Assembly: GCA_046351595.1 (NCBI GenBank)
Contig: JAXLYE010000010.1
Coordinates: forward strand, 1-64,000
DNA length: 64,000 nucleotides
Reading direction: 5' to 3'
From: JAXLYE01 sp046351595
GTDB lineage: Bacteria > Myxococcota_A > Polyangia > Palsa-1104 > JAEUJZ01
Part shown: positions 1 to 9,654 of the stretch, one piece after another
How the letters are laid out: each line of letters starts with the position of its first letter
Numbering within the stretch: position 1 is the first letter of the stretch
Notes under the pieces: model-generated
Seen by the model: only the letters and a program-made list of their open reading frames with translations
Database searches by the model: none
What the model was told of the DNA's origin: nothing
Translations under genes and position numbers: made by a program

Positions 1-2
1 TC

Positions 3-242
3 CTGACGCAGGCTGCCTGGCGCGCGCGGGAGGGCATGCTGCGCGCTGCGGACCTGAGCGACGTGCTGGCCTCGACGGCGCTGAATGCAGTCGTGCAGAT
101 TCCGCTGGGCACGCCGCTCGCGGTCGCCGAACAGATCCTGCTCCGCGCGACGCTGGCCGGCTTCGGCGGGAACAAGAAGCGGACCGCCGAAGCGCTAGGC
201 ATCACCCGCCGGACGCTATACCTGAAGCTGGGGCGCACTTGA
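3..242 (+). CDS. C-terminal end of a Fis-type (NtrC-like) regulator, partial
   Basis: The reading frame is open at the left edge and stops at 240-242, so only the last ~79 residues are visible. The end reads like the C-terminal helix-turn-helix of sigma54 activators and response regulators: an AEQILLRATLAGFGGN helix region followed by KKRTAEALGITRRTLYLKL, the usual Fis-type recognition helix. The protein would bind DNA upstream of target promoters. The N-terminal receiver or AAA part lies outside the window, so the class (AAA activator or short two-domain regulator) cannot be decided. It ends 165 bp before a group II intron. Confidence 0.7.
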   Translation: MTQAAWRAREGMLRAADLSDVLASTALNAVVQIPLGTPLAVAEQILLRATLAGFGGNKKRTAEALGITRRTLYLKLGRT

Positions 243-1011
243 GCGTACAGGTCCGCGATCCTGCGCGCAGAGGAGTACGAAGGCCACTGCCTGATCGTGC
301 GTGTGGGACCGCGGGACGAAAGAGTGTTCCGGGCTGTGCCCAGGGCGTGAGGATCCGCCAGGACCTATCGAGCCTTGGACGACGGCGATACCGCATCGGA
401 GCTACTAGTGCGACCCGTTCCCCAGAAATGGCCAGTCCAAGGATGGGGACCAAGACAAAGAAAGGAGGAATCAGGCGATCTTGGATAACTTGCGCTTCGT
501 GCAGGTGTAATTCCTGCCCCCTGGGTGCCAGGGTGAAGCACTTCCCCCGTCGGAGCGACTGACCCTCAAGCCGACGAAGCGGGGATGAAAGGCGGTAACT
601 CGGAGCCCGACCGGGCATCCCGCCCAGCACAGTTGAGCATGGATAGGAACACGAACTTCCGCGGACTCGTCGTAACCGATGACAAGCCTACGTGGGCTAT
701 TGGCTTGGTCCAAAACGGACACGGTGAAACGCCCAGAGCCTCTCTGGATGGCTGGACACAGCAGTTAGGTGATCCAGACGGCACCCCAAAGTAACCCGGC
801 GAAAAGGAAGGTCCTAAACTCAACGGCAAACGCAGCGCAGGAACGGGGTAACAGCCGCTGGGCTCTCCTCTGTAGTGAGGAGCAGGGTCCACCGGATGCC
901 CAGCGGCTGAAGGATTGCCTCAGAAGCCAATGCCCGAGGGAAAGCCTCGGGATATGCAGACGGAGACACGACGACATGGAAGGTAGAGGCGCGAGTCGGA
1001 GTGCAGACGTT

Positions 1012-2745
1012 ATGACCACGGGAAAGACACCGATGGATGAATGGAAGACGATTCCGTGGAAGCGGATCGAGCGGGACGTCTTCAAGCTCCAAAAGCGCAT
1101 CTACCGAGCCTCGCAGCAGAACGATCGGAAGAAGGTACATAAGCTCCAGAGACTCTTGATGAGGAGCCGCTCGGGACGGCTACTCGCGGTCCGCAGGGTC
1201 ACTCAGGACAATCAGGGGAAGAAGACCGCCGGCATCGACGGCGTCAAGTCGCTGACTCCCAAGCAGCGGCTGAACCTGAGTCGGACTCTGAAGATCGAAG
1301 GGAAGGCCCGTCCGGTCCGTCGTGTCGAGATTCCCAAGCGGGGCTCGACGGAGACGCGTCCGCTGGGAATTCCTACGTTGGCGGACCGCGCGCTCCAGGC
1401 GCTGGTCAAGCAGGCGCTCGAACCGGAATGGGAAGCGCGCTTCGAGGCCAACAGCTATGGATTCCGTCCGGGGCGCTCGTGTCAGGATGCGATCTTTGCG
1501 ATCTTCACCTCGATCAACCAGCAGCCCAAGTGGTGCTTGAACGCGGACATCGCAAAGTGCTTCGACCGCATCGCGCACGAGCCGTTGCTTGAGAAGATGC
1601 AGACGAGTCCTACTCTGCGCCGACAAGTCCGAGCGTGGCTTGCGGCGGGAGTCATGGACCACGGCGAGCTATTCCCGACCGTCGCGGGGACCCCGCAGGG
1701 AGGATGCATCTCGCCGCTGCTGGCCAACATCGCGCTGCACGGCCTGGAGACCGACTTGCTTCGTCACGTTCGGGTCAAGAAGGGTAAGACGCTCTGTCTG
1801 ATCCGGTACGCGGACGACTTCGTCGTGCTCCATCGGGACCGTGCGGTGATCGAGCAGTGCCAGCGGTTCATCACGGGGTGGCTCAAGCCAATGGGGCTGG
1901 AACTGAAGGCGAGCAAGACGCGGGTGACGCATACTCTGGAAGCGGAGGACGGCGCACCCGGGTTTGACTTCCTGGGATTCAACATCCGGCAGTACCCGTC
2001 GGGGAAGACGCGGTGCGCGCGGAGCTCCTATGGGAAGCGGCTCGGCTTCAAGACCCTCATCAAGCCCAGCAAGCAGAGCATCCAGCGGCACATAGAGACG
2101 CTGAGGCAGACACTCCGTACCCATCGGGGGTGCGATCAGGAGCTCCTGATCAAGCTCCTTCGTCCCAAGATCGTAGGGTGGTGTAACTACTTTGCGGCCT
2201 GGCGGAGTGCGGAGGTCTTCTCGAAGCTGACGGCGGTGCTCTTTGGGATGCTGCTGGCCTGGGCGGGTCGACGTCACTCGCACAAGACCAAGCGGTGGGT
2301 CGCGGCCAAGTACTGGCGCGTGGACGACCGCGGCGGCTGGAGGTTTCAGCCGCCCGAGGGCGGGTCGGGGCTGCCCAAGCACTCGGACACGCTGAAGAAG
2401 TGGTATGTCAAGGTGCAGGGGACACGCAGCCCCTTCGACGGAGACTGGCTGTACTGGAGTACGCGCCTGGGGCGGGAGCCGACCGTGCCCGCCCGGGTCG
2501 CACGGCTGCTCCGCGAGCAACAGGGGCGGTGCCGCGAGTGCGGCCTCTTCTTCCGACCAGACGATCAGATGGAGGTGGACCACGTGATCCCAAGAGCACA
2601 CGGAGGAAAGGGAGCACGAGGGAACCTACAGCTCTTACATCGCTGCTGCCACGATCGCAAGACGGCGCGCGATCGCAAGGTGCGCATGACAAGCGCCACG
2701 TCGTCGAGGAGCCGTGTGACGGGAAACTGTCACGCACGGTTCTGA
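1012..2745 (+). CDS. Group II intron reverse transcriptase/maturase with HNH endonuclease
   Basis: A 577-residue intron-encoded protein with reverse transcriptase blocks (SYGFRPGRSCQDAI, TPQGGCISPLLANI, catalytic IRYADDFVVL), a maturase X domain containing KIVGWCNYF, and a C-terminal HNH domain with two CxxC-like pairs and EVDHVIPRAHGG. It would assist splicing and perform target-primed reverse transcription. The ATG at 1012 is chosen because upstream sequence is intron RNA and family proteins start shortly before the RT domain; the frame is open further upstream. The reading frame runs through domain V to a stop right after it, so the last residues are encoded by the ribozyme core. No disabling mutation is visible, so the element may still be active. 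Confidence 0.93.
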   Translation: MTTGKTPMDEWKTIPWKRIERDVFKLQKRIYRASQQNDRKKVHKLQRLLMRSRSGRLLAVRRVTQDNQGKKTAGIDGVKSLTPKQRLNLSRTLKIEGKARPVRRVEIPKRGSTETRPLGIPTLADRALQALVKQALEPEWEARFEANSYGFRPGRSCQDAIFAIFTSINQQPKWCLNADIAKCFDRIAHEPLLEKMQTSPTLRRQVRAWLAAGVMDHGELFPTVAGTPQGGCISPLLANIALHGLETDLLRHVRVKKGKTLCLIRYADDFVVLHRDRAVIEQCQRFITGWLKPMGLELKASKTRVTHTLEAEDGAPGFDFLGFNIRQYPSGKTRCARSSYGKRLGFKTLIKPSKQSIQRHIETLRQTLRTHRGCDQELLIKLLRPKIVGWCNYFAAWRSAEVFSKLTAVLFGMLLAWAGRRHSHKTKRWVAAKYWRVDDRGGWRFQPPEGGSGLPKHSDTLKKWYVKVQGTRSPFDGDWLYWSTRLGREPTVPARVARLLREQQGRCRECGLFFRPDDQMEVDHVIPRAHGGKGARGNLQLLHRCCHDRKTARDRKVRMTSATSSRSRVTGNCHARF

Positions 2746-2783
2746 AGCCAAGCCGGCTCGGCGACGGGTCGGCTTAGGTTAAC
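2709..2783 (+). ncRNA. Group II intron domains V and VI
   Basis: Bases 2709-2742 form the 34-nt domain V hairpin: GAGCCGTG at the 5' side pairs with CACGCACGGTTC, with a GAAA-type tetraloop region at the tip. Domain VI follows, with an AAGCCG/CGGCTT stem, and the intron ends AAC at 2781-2783. Domain V carries the catalytic metal-binding core. Confidence 0.85.
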
Positions 2784-2970
2784 GTGCGACCGTTCCCCAG
2801 GAATGGCCATTCCAAGTATGGGAACCAAGATAAAGAAACGAGGAAGCGGATGATCTTGGATAGTTTGCGCTTCGTGCAGGTGCAATTCCTGCCCCTGGGT
2901 GCCAGGATGAAGCGCTCCCCCCGTCGGGGCGACTGGCCCTCAAGCCGGCGAAGCGGGGATGAAAGGCGGT
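2784..2970 (+). mobile_element. Truncated 5' end of a second group II intron copy
   Basis: This stretch starts with the same GTGCGACC 5' end as the complete intron and stays collinear with its first ~190 bases (GTTCCCCAG..ATGGCC, CTTCGTGCAGGTG, GGGTGCCAGG, GATGAAAGGCGGT) with scattered substitutions. Similarity stops at about 2970. The rest of the intron, including its ORF and domains V/VI, is missing, so this copy cannot splice. It marks an older insertion at the same site. Confidence 0.85.
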
Positions 2971-3030
2971 CCCCCAAGGACACCCATTACGGCCGTCGCT
3001 TTTAACCTGCTCCTTCCTTTCTATATGTGG

Positions 3031-6000
3031 TCAAGCTCCGGTCTCTCTGGTGAGATCGGTCTGCTCCGGAGCCCGGGAGGTCATGGTGTACTGGCGCAGC
3101 CTGCGCTCCATGAGGTGGTACGAGATCAGCTCGATCCGCCGCGCATCGAACCGGTGCATCCGGTTCATCCACATGTGGATGTAGCTGCCCGCCAGATTTT
3201 CCAGGGGCGGAAGGACGGTGCCCGCCGCAGCCCGCTCCTTGAACTCCGCCGCGAGCGGACCCATTTGCCGCGACCGCGCGCGTAGCGCCTCCCCCATCTC
3301 GTCGTCTGCCTCCGGCAGGAGGCCGGACAGGAAGCTCTCCAGGCGCGTCCGCTCGCGTCTGTACTTCTCCCCGATCTGGCGCCGCAGGGAGGTGTCCACC
3401 AAGAACTCTCGATCCAGGCCAGCGAGCAGCTGCGCCAGCACGCGCCGCTGGGCGGCACACCCCTCCTGGCCGCGGCCCAGCAGCTCGTCCAGAAGGGCCT
3501 GCGCGCCGCCCAGAGCTAGGAGCCAGCGGTCGTGGGATGGTGCTGTCCCCGACACCAGCGGCATCAGACGCAGTGTCGCATCGCTGTCGATCTCAAAGAG
3601 CCGCTCAGCCAGATCGATGCCCACGGGACCGCCGTATCGCTCGGTTTCAGGCCGGTAGGTATCGAGCTGAAACTTCTGGACGCTGCCGTTCGCCAGATAA
3701 GGAGTCAGGCGCGCGGACAGCAGCGGGAGCAGCTGGCCGACGAGCGCGGCCGGCTCGCCGCGGAAGCGTATTCGCAGGTGCCAGGCCGGGTCGGCATAGC
3801 GGATGAAGAACCATCGATCGCACAACCTGTGCGATCGCGCCTCGCTGACGATCCCGGGAACGAGCTCGCGCAGCAGCTGATCCGCAGTGGCCGGCCCAGT
3901 GTAGATCTTGGCAAACAGCCACTGCGATCCAGGCGGGTACGCCGTACTCACCGGGGCCGACGCGGCGATGGACCGAGGTGTAGTCATGGCGGCTGGCTTC
4001 GAGATCGGCGCTTCAGGCGCCCGGCGAATGAACGGGATGATGAGCTCGTGCCGGAACGGACCCTCAGGTCCGGTGACGGTGAGCTCGGCGATGCTGTCGC
4101 GCTGCGGAAGTACTTCTTCCAGCAGCACCTCGGTACGGCTCTTGATCAAGTCGACAAAGGAATCAAGCTCCAACGAGCTCTCGAGGTCGATGGGCAGTAC
4201 GTTGTCGCCTTCGATCAGGGCGACGTGCCGCGGCAGACCGAGCTCCTGCCGCAGCGTCGATGCCGCCCGGAACCGCGCGGCGCCCCGGGCCTGACCAAGA
4301 TGCTGGATCTGCGCGGCCGAGAGCTGCCAGCGGGCGCACGCAAGGATCAGCCGCCCGGAGCAGATCCGGGGCAGGAACGGGCTACCGGCCAGGCTACCCC
4401 AGCTCCAGGCCAGGCTGCTGGCGGTGCCCTGTCCCTGCAGCGCCGCCAGGAAGCGGTAGATTCCTGCATGCCGCAGATCGCCGTAGGCATGCGCCGTGGT
4501 CAGCCTCGGCAGCACCTCGCGCTGATGGCGCGCCGAACGGAGCACGATCCGCTCGCCCTGCACGCAGACGCGCAGGTCTTCGAGATCAATCTGCTGCGGT
4601 CGCGGCGCACCCGAGCGGCCATGGAAGGCCAGCTCATGCTCCCTGAGCAGCGGGCGGGCGAGGATGTTGTTCAGGCGCCCATCGGACAGGTGGACGATCT
4701 CGGCAAAGAGCGCGTCTGGACGGAGGCGCTCTTCAGCCCGCAGGTGCTGGCGTACCAGGTCCGCGAGCTGCGGATCAAGGTGGCAGAAACGGCCCAGCAG
4801 CCTCGCTCCCGAAGGACCCACCGCGCCTTGATAGAGCAGACGGAAGTCGCTTCGTCGCTCGGGCGTTACGCAATCCAGTACGTTCACGATTGCGGCGAAG
4901 GCATCGGGCAGGGGCGGAGGACTAGGGTGAGCCAGCGCCGCTGCAACTTCCTCCGTCAGCTCGACCTGGCGGGCGCCATCGCGCAGAGCCCGCAGGAGCA
5001 GGTTGCGCAGGGCGGCGTAGCGCTTACTGAGCACCTGGCGCTCCAGCTCGGGCCGGCGGCTGAAGGCCAGGCCAGCCAGCAGTGGTTCGTCGGAGCCTGC
5101 CCCGTCAAAGCCGACCCCCAGCTCTTCATCCAGCGCCTCCAGGAGCGGAACCTCGCGAGCTTCGTAGCGCATAACAAATGCTTCTCGAAAGCGCTGCAGG
5201 CCAGCGTTGGGCGCATGCTCGCCGATGCGGTGGACCAGGTTGACGGCGCGCATCACCTCCGCCAGCACAGTGTCCCGGAGCTTCGCTTGCGTGATCGGCT
5301 TTAAGAGATCCACTTGCACCATGCGGGCTCGGTCGACTGGCGCTTGCTCACGATCGAGCCGGGCGGCTAGCGCCTCGTAGCGCGCTCCCACAGCACCCAG
5401 GCCGCTGTGATCAAGCTCCACAAGCTCGCGTGCGATCGCGGCCATCTCGCCGGCGGCATGGGCGGCGCGCGGTACCCCCGGCGCGGCCGCCTCAAGCTGC
5501 GCGCGAAGATCAAGCAGCGGCGCCGGCCCCGTCACGGCGGGCTCCAGCTCTGGCATGAGGATCTGATTGTCGATAAGCTCATGCACAAACTCCGTGACCT
5601 GATCGGCATCGAGCTCGGGATCGGCTGCGAGCAGGGCCGCCGCAATCTCCGAGAAGCTCGCGCCATCACGGGCGCGCTCGATGGCGGCATCAAGGAACGG
5701 CTGAGGCTCGATCGCGGCCGAGAGGTACCGTCCCATCCTGGCAGTTGCTTCGTCGGCACCGGCCTGTGTCTTGGTTCGCCGTTCGATGTAGCGCCAGCGC
5801 CCGCCGCCACGGTAGAGGGTGCGGTTGGTGTAGAAGCACAAGGCTGTCCGTAGCTCGCGCGAGGCGAGGAGCTGCGCCGAGAGGCTCGCCAGCACGTCGC
5901 CATCAAGCCGGGTCTTGCGCTGATAGGTCGCGCGAGTGCCAAGCTCAATGTGGAGGGGCCGTCCCTGCGGCGCCAGGGCCATCGCGCCAATTGTGCCAAA

Positions 6001-6453
6001 GGAACACCCGGCAAAGAGCCCAAAAGGAGTCGGCCGGGCGACCATGCGTATCGCGTAACGGATCAGCGTGTTCTGGATCTTCCTCCCTCGCTCACTATCC
6101 GGATCTCGCTGCCATACTTCCATGCTGTCTGCCGTTAAAGGCGAGGCCAGGAGCAGCGCCTCTTTTACCTCCGGCTGCGCGAAGAGGGCGGCGAGGCATG
6201 CGCGCTGCGCGGCGCGGTCAGCGCTCAGCGCGGCCTCAAGATCTGGATCAGACGCTCCGGACTCAAGGCGCTGCTGGGCTGTCAGCCCGCTGCCCAGAGC
6301 CTTCAGCACGTTGACCGGTAGCAGCGGGGTACGCAGGACAAAAAAACCGGAGTGGAGCCAGGCCTCCCCGTGGCCCGAGGGCTGAGGAAAGGCCGCCGCT
6401 TGCGCAGAGTCGACCAAGGGGGACACTGGCGATGAGACGTTCATCTTTGTCAT
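3031..6453 (-). CDS. Full-length LanB-type lanthipeptide dehydratase
   Basis: A 1140-residue class I dehydratase. LanB enzymes glutamylate Ser/Thr of a precursor peptide using glutamyl-tRNA, then eliminate glutamate to give dehydroamino acids. The N-terminal glutamylation domain carries the hallmark PTPFGLFAGCSFG at about residues 141-153. The C-terminal elimination (SpaB_C/thiopeptide-type) domain spans roughly residues 840-1137, with GSQWLFAKIYTG, WFFIRYADPAWHLRIRF and QLDTYRPETERYGG. Length fits the fused rather than split form. Its start codon overlaps the stop of the transporter gene (ATGA, 6450-6453), indicating translational coupling as last gene of a four-gene minus-strand operon. No LanC-like cyclase gene is present nearby. 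Confidence 0.95.
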   Translation of the reverse strand: MTKMNVSSPVSPLVDSAQAAAFPQPSGHGEAWLHSGFFVLRTPLLPVNVLKALGSGLTAQQRLESGASDPDLEAALSADRAAQRACLAALFAQPEVKEALLLASPLTADSMEVWQRDPDSERGRKIQNTLIRYAIRMVARPTPFGLFAGCSFGTIGAMALAPQGRPLHIELGTRATYQRKTRLDGDVLASLSAQLLASRELRTALCFYTNRTLYRGGGRWRYIERRTKTQAGADEATARMGRYLSAAIEPQPFLDAAIERARDGASFSEIAAALLAADPELDADQVTEFVHELIDNQILMPELEPAVTGPAPLLDLRAQLEAAAPGVPRAAHAAGEMAAIARELVELDHSGLGAVGARYEALAARLDREQAPVDRARMVQVDLLKPITQAKLRDTVLAEVMRAVNLVHRIGEHAPNAGLQRFREAFVMRYEAREVPLLEALDEELGVGFDGAGSDEPLLAGLAFSRRPELERQVLSKRYAALRNLLLRALRDGARQVELTEEVAAALAHPSPPPLPDAFAAIVNVLDCVTPERRSDFRLLYQGAVGPSGARLLGRFCHLDPQLADLVRQHLRAEERLRPDALFAEIVHLSDGRLNNILARPLLREHELAFHGRSGAPRPQQIDLEDLRVCVQGERIVLRSARHQREVLPRLTTAHAYGDLRHAGIYRFLAALQGQGTASSLAWSWGSLAGSPFLPRICSGRLILACARWQLSAAQIQHLGQARGAARFRAASTLRQELGLPRHVALIEGDNVLPIDLESSLELDSFVDLIKSRTEVLLEEVLPQRDSIAELTVTGPEGPFRHELIIPFIRRAPEAPISKPAAMTTPRSIAASAPVSTAYPPGSQWLFAKIYTGPATADQLLRELVPGIVSEARSHRLCDRWFFIRYADPAWHLRIRFRGEPAALVGQLLPLLSARLTPYLANGSVQKFQLDTYRPETERYGGPVGIDLAERLFEIDSDATLRLMPLVSGTAPSHDRWLLALGGAQALLDELLGRGQEGCAAQRRVLAQLLAGLDREFLVDTSLRRQIGEKYRRERTRLESFLSGLLPEADDEMGEALRARSRQMGPLAAEFKERAAAGTVLPPLENLAGSYIHMWMNRMHRFDARRIELISYHLMERRLRQYTMTSRAPEQTDLTRETGA

Positions 6454-8693
6454 GGGTGTACGCTCTCCGCACCTGCATCAGGGTGAAGCTGGGCTGCAAT
6501 GAGACCGGCATATGCGCCACCGCGGGCCAGCAGTTCGTCATGCCCCCCCTGCTCGACAAGCTGTCCGTCCTGCATGACCAGGATCAGGTCCGCGGCGGCG
6601 ATCGTGCTCAGACGATGGGCGATGACGATGCGGGTGCATCGCAGACGCGACAGCTCGGTCTGCACAGCGCGCTCTGTGACGCTGTCCAGCGCGCTCGTCG
6701 CCTCATCCAGAAGCAAGATGGCCGGCTCGCGCAGGAGCGCCCGCGCCAGCGCAATGCGCTGCCGCTGCCCGCCCGACAGAGATGCGCCGCGATCGACCAG
6801 CGGCGTCTCGTATTGCATCGGAAGGGCCGCGATCTCGTCGTGGATGCAGGCTCGCTGCGCGGCCTGCTGGATGGCGCCAAGCTCGGCCTGCGGCGCGGCC
6901 AGCGTGATGTTCTGACGGATCGTGGTGCCAAACAGCGCCGGCTGCTGGGTGACGATGCCGAGCTGCCTTCGGACCGAAGGGAGGTCCAGCTCGCGCAGAT
7001 CCATGCCGTCAAAAAGGACACGACCGGAGGTGGGCTGGTGGAGCCCGAGCAGCAGGCTCGCCAGCGACGACTTGCCGGCCCCTGAGCGACCGACGATGGC
7101 AACAAACTGCCCGGGCTGGATGTGCACCGAGACGTCGCGCACCGCGGGCAAGGAGTGCGGACCGTAGCGCAGCCCGACGCAGTCCAGGCGAATCTCGCCG
7201 CGTAGCACCGGGACGATGCGCGCCTGCCCCGGGCTCTGCTCGGGAGCGGCCCGCAGCACGTCATCGATGCGCTCTTGATACCCCTGCACTAGCTGCAGCT
7301 GACTGGCCGCCGAGATCAGGCTAGCGAACGGCCCTAGGAAACCTCCGGCCAGCGCGGACGCGGCCAGCATGGACCCGAGCGGCAGCTGCCCCGAGAGCAC
7401 GCGCTGGGCACCCAGGACCAGCAGCAGCAGCGGCGCGGTCATGCGCAGGGTCCCGGTCACCGACTCTGCCAGCGCCGCCAGCGCCCCACGCTCCAGAGAG
7501 ACGTTCAGCCCGCGCACGAAGAGCGAGGACCAGTGCTCGACCGCCCGCTGCTCGCTACCCAGCGCCTTGAGGGTTTCGATACCGGTAAAGAGCTCGACCT
7601 CATAGCTCTGCGCCTGGGCCTGCGTCTCGAGATCCTGCGAGAGCAGCTCGCGCTGGCGCTGCCGGAGCAGAAGGAATACAAGACCCTGCAGGAGCCCGAT
7701 CCCGAGCGCGCACAGCCCCATCCAGATATCCAGGAGGAAGAGGAAGATCAGGTACAGACTCACCAGCACGCCGTCGAGGAGGCTGGAGAGCGTACCGGCC
7801 GTTAGCAGCTCGCGGACGGTAGCGTTGCTGTTCAGGCGCATCATCAGATCACCCGCGGTGCGGCGCTGAAAGAACGAGTAGGGCAGAGAGACGAGGTGGT
7901 CGATGAACCCGAGCGTCAGCCGTGCGTCGAGCAGCGTCCGGATGTTCAGCAGCAGGTAGCCGCGCACCAGGGTTGCCACGGCCTGGAATGCGGCCAGAAA
8001 CACCAGCCCTCCGCACAGAAGGTGCAAGAGGTGGACGTCTGCGCGCGGCACCACGCGATCGATCACTGCACCGGTGAGGACCGGCAGGCCGAGCGCCAGG
8101 AGCTGCAGCAGCAGCGACAGCGCCGCCGTGAGCGCCCAGCTTCCTGCGTGCCTAAGGACGTAGCCGAATGCCCGCCGCAGCAGCGGCTCCCGGTGGCGGC
8201 TCGGCTGGAAGGTCTCATCGGGCTCGAGCAGCAGGGCCACGCCGGTAAAGTGCTTGTCGAACAGGCGCAGCGGGATGCGCCGACGGCCAAATGCGGGGTC
8301 AATCAGATCGACCATTCCTTGACGAGCGAGGTAGCGCTCAAACACCACAAAGTGGTTGAAGTCCCAGTGCAAGATGGCGCCGGGCGCAAGATAGCCGAGG
8401 TCCGCAAGCTCCAGGCGAGCTCCGCGCCCGCGCAGGCCGCAGCGTCGGGCCGCGTCCAGGACGGCCAGCGCCGAGGCTCCGTCTCGATCGGCCGCGGTAA
8501 GCAGGCGCAGCTCCTCACGGGCAACGTCGCGCCCGAAGTAGGCAAGGACCATCATCAGGCAGGTCGTGCCACACTCCGTGGCAGAGAACTGTCGGATGAC
8601 CGGAATGCTCCGCCGTCGTCCTAGTCCCAGCCGGGACAGCGCAGGAAAACGATCGAGCAGCGCGGGCAGCGATCCAAAGCTAGGGGTCGACAT
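6450..8693 (-). CDS. C39-peptidase ABC transporter (leader-cleaving peptide exporter)
   Basis: A 747-residue bacteriocin-type exporter: N-terminal peptidase C39 domain (QFSATECGTTCL at 35-46, catalytic Cys41; His in DFNHFVVFE near 114; Asp in VDLIDP), an ABC membrane domain with about six hydrophobic spans (residues ~165-450), then an ATPase with Walker A GRSGAGKSS (~533), signature LSGGQRQR (~636) and Walker B ILLLDEATSALD (~656). It should cleave a leader peptide and export the product across the inner membrane. The ATG at 8693 is chosen because it begins just before the C39 domain and overlaps the HlyD gene by 14 nt; the frame extends upstream in non-homologous sequence. Confidence 0.94.
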   Translation of the reverse strand: MSTPSFGSLPALLDRFPALSRLGLGRRRSIPVIRQFSATECGTTCLMMVLAYFGRDVAREELRLLTAADRDGASALAVLDAARRCGLRGRGARLELADLGYLAPGAILHWDFNHFVVFERYLARQGMVDLIDPAFGRRRIPLRLFDKHFTGVALLLEPDETFQPSRHREPLLRRAFGYVLRHAGSWALTAALSLLLQLLALGLPVLTGAVIDRVVPRADVHLLHLLCGGLVFLAAFQAVATLVRGYLLLNIRTLLDARLTLGFIDHLVSLPYSFFQRRTAGDLMMRLNSNATVRELLTAGTLSSLLDGVLVSLYLIFLFLLDIWMGLCALGIGLLQGLVFLLLRQRQRELLSQDLETQAQAQSYEVELFTGIETLKALGSEQRAVEHWSSLFVRGLNVSLERGALAALAESVTGTLRMTAPLLLLVLGAQRVLSGQLPLGSMLAASALAGGFLGPFASLISAASQLQLVQGYQERIDDVLRAAPEQSPGQARIVPVLRGEIRLDCVGLRYGPHSLPAVRDVSVHIQPGQFVAIVGRSGAGKSSLASLLLGLHQPTSGRVLFDGMDLRELDLPSVRRQLGIVTQQPALFGTTIRQNITLAAPQAELGAIQQAAQRACIHDEIAALPMQYETPLVDRGASLSGGQRQRIALARALLREPAILLLDEATSALDSVTERAVQTELSRLRCTRIVIAHRLSTIAAADLILVMQDGQLVEQGGHDELLARGGAYAGLIAAQLHPDAGAESVHP

Positions 8694-9654
8694 CGGGACC
8701 TCGCGAGGGGGCTCTGTGCAGCGAGCGCAGCGCGGGGAGCAGGACGAACAGCAGGCGCTCGCGCCGCAGACGGACCTCGGCGGTGCCCAGCATCCCATCC
8801 GCGAATGGGTAGGACTCCCGATCGGTCTCGAACGTGGAGCCAGGCAGTACCGCTTCCACCAGGACAACGGGTCCGTCCATGCGGAGGGAATCGGCAACCT
8901 CGTGCCGCAGCGCGCGCTCGGCCGCACTCGGGCTGAGGACCTCGGAGCCGACTGAGCGCACGGTGAGCTCCTGGTAGCTGAAGCGGTAGCCGTCCAGCTC
9001 CAGGCGCAGGGTCTGCCCGACGCGGAGCTGCGGGCGGAACTGGCCCGGCAGCAGCGCCAGCATGACGAAGCGATCCTGCTCGCTCAGCGAAGCGGCGACT
9101 TCTCCGGACTGCAGCGCCTGACCCGGCCGGATGCGAAGATCGGTCAAGCGGCCCGCGCATGGAGCGGCCAGCGTGCGCAGCGCCAGCCGCGATTCCGCCA
9201 GCCGGTGTGCGGCCTCCAGGCTCGCCGCAGACTGCCGCAGTGCCAGCTCGGTCGGGCTGAGCAGCATGCGGGCGAGCAGCGCATCGAGCTCGCGGCGCAG
9301 GCGCACTACCTCTGCGCGCTCGGCCTCGTCGTGGAGCCGCACGAGCGGCTGCCCCGTCACCACACGCTCGCCAGGCCGAGCCAGGACCTGCGCGACGACG
9401 CCAGGCTCTGTTGCGACGATGTCGATCCGCCCTTCGGCCAGGATGACCGCGCGGCCGGTTGCATAGTGGTAGACGCTTGCAATGCCCAGGATCCCCAACA
9501 CCGTACTCACCGCCGCGATCAGCACCCAGCACGCCCAGCGCACCCAGCGCGGGTCCAGCCGCAGCACCTCTCCCTCCTTCTCCGGGTCGGCGAAGTGAGC
9601 GAGCGCTTCCTGCCGAAACAGTCGGCGCGGCCTGCCTGCATCCGTGCCGCTCAT
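8680..9654 (-). CDS. HlyD-family membrane fusion protein
   Basis: A 324-residue periplasmic adaptor with a cytoplasmic N-terminus, a single membrane span (WACWVLIAAVSTVLGILGI, about 39-57), a biotinyl-lipoyl-like half-motif (AEGRIDIVATEPGVVAQVL ... PGERVVTGQPLVRLHD), a short helical hairpin, and a beta-barrel region after ~190. HlyD proteins bridge an inner-membrane ABC exporter to the outer envelope. It overlaps the transporter start by 14 nt and its own start overlaps the adaptor lipoprotein stop (ATGA), so it belongs to the same transcript. Confidence 0.9.
   Translation of the reverse strand: MSGTDAGRPRRLFRQEALAHFADPEKEGEVLRLDPRWVRWACWVLIAAVSTVLGILGIASVYHYATGRAVILAEGRIDIVATEPGVVAQVLARPGERVVTGQPLVRLHDEAERAEVVRLRRELDALLARMLLSPTELALRQSAASLEAAHRLAESRLALRTLAAPCAGRLTDLRIRPGQALQSGEVAASLSEQDRFVMLALLPGQFRPQLRVGQTLRLELDGYRFSYQELTVRSVGSEVLSPSAAERALRHEVADSLRMDGPVVLVEAVLPGSTFETDRESYPFADGMLGTAEVRLRRERLLFVLLPALRSLHRAPSRGPDVDP

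Larger units (their letters stand above)
408..2783 (+). mobile_element. Complete group II intron with encoded RT-maturase-HNH protein
   Basis: The element begins with GTGCGAC, matching the bacterial group II 5' consensus GUGYG, and ends with AC after a domain VI hairpin. A 34-nt domain V lies at 2709-2742 and an intron-encoded protein is embedded at 1012-2745. Total length is about 2.4 kb, normal for an ORF-containing group II retroelement. Its 3' splice site abuts the 5' end of a second, truncated intron copy at 2784, so the element apparently landed at a site already occupied by a relative. Boundaries are inferred from the consensus ends and from alignment with the second copy. Confidence 0.88.

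Noticed and set aside
769..2745. Diversity-generating retroelement
   Set aside because: The RT has a maturase and HNH domain with group II RNA ends; there is no template/variable repeat pair.
3532..5304. 590-codon plus-strand frame
   Set aside because: Exact antisense of the LanB gene; Gln/Arg-rich without domain content, caused by high GC third positions.
7896..8624. 242-codon plus-strand frame
   Set aside because: Antisense of the C39 ABC transporter; no start signal or family resemblance.
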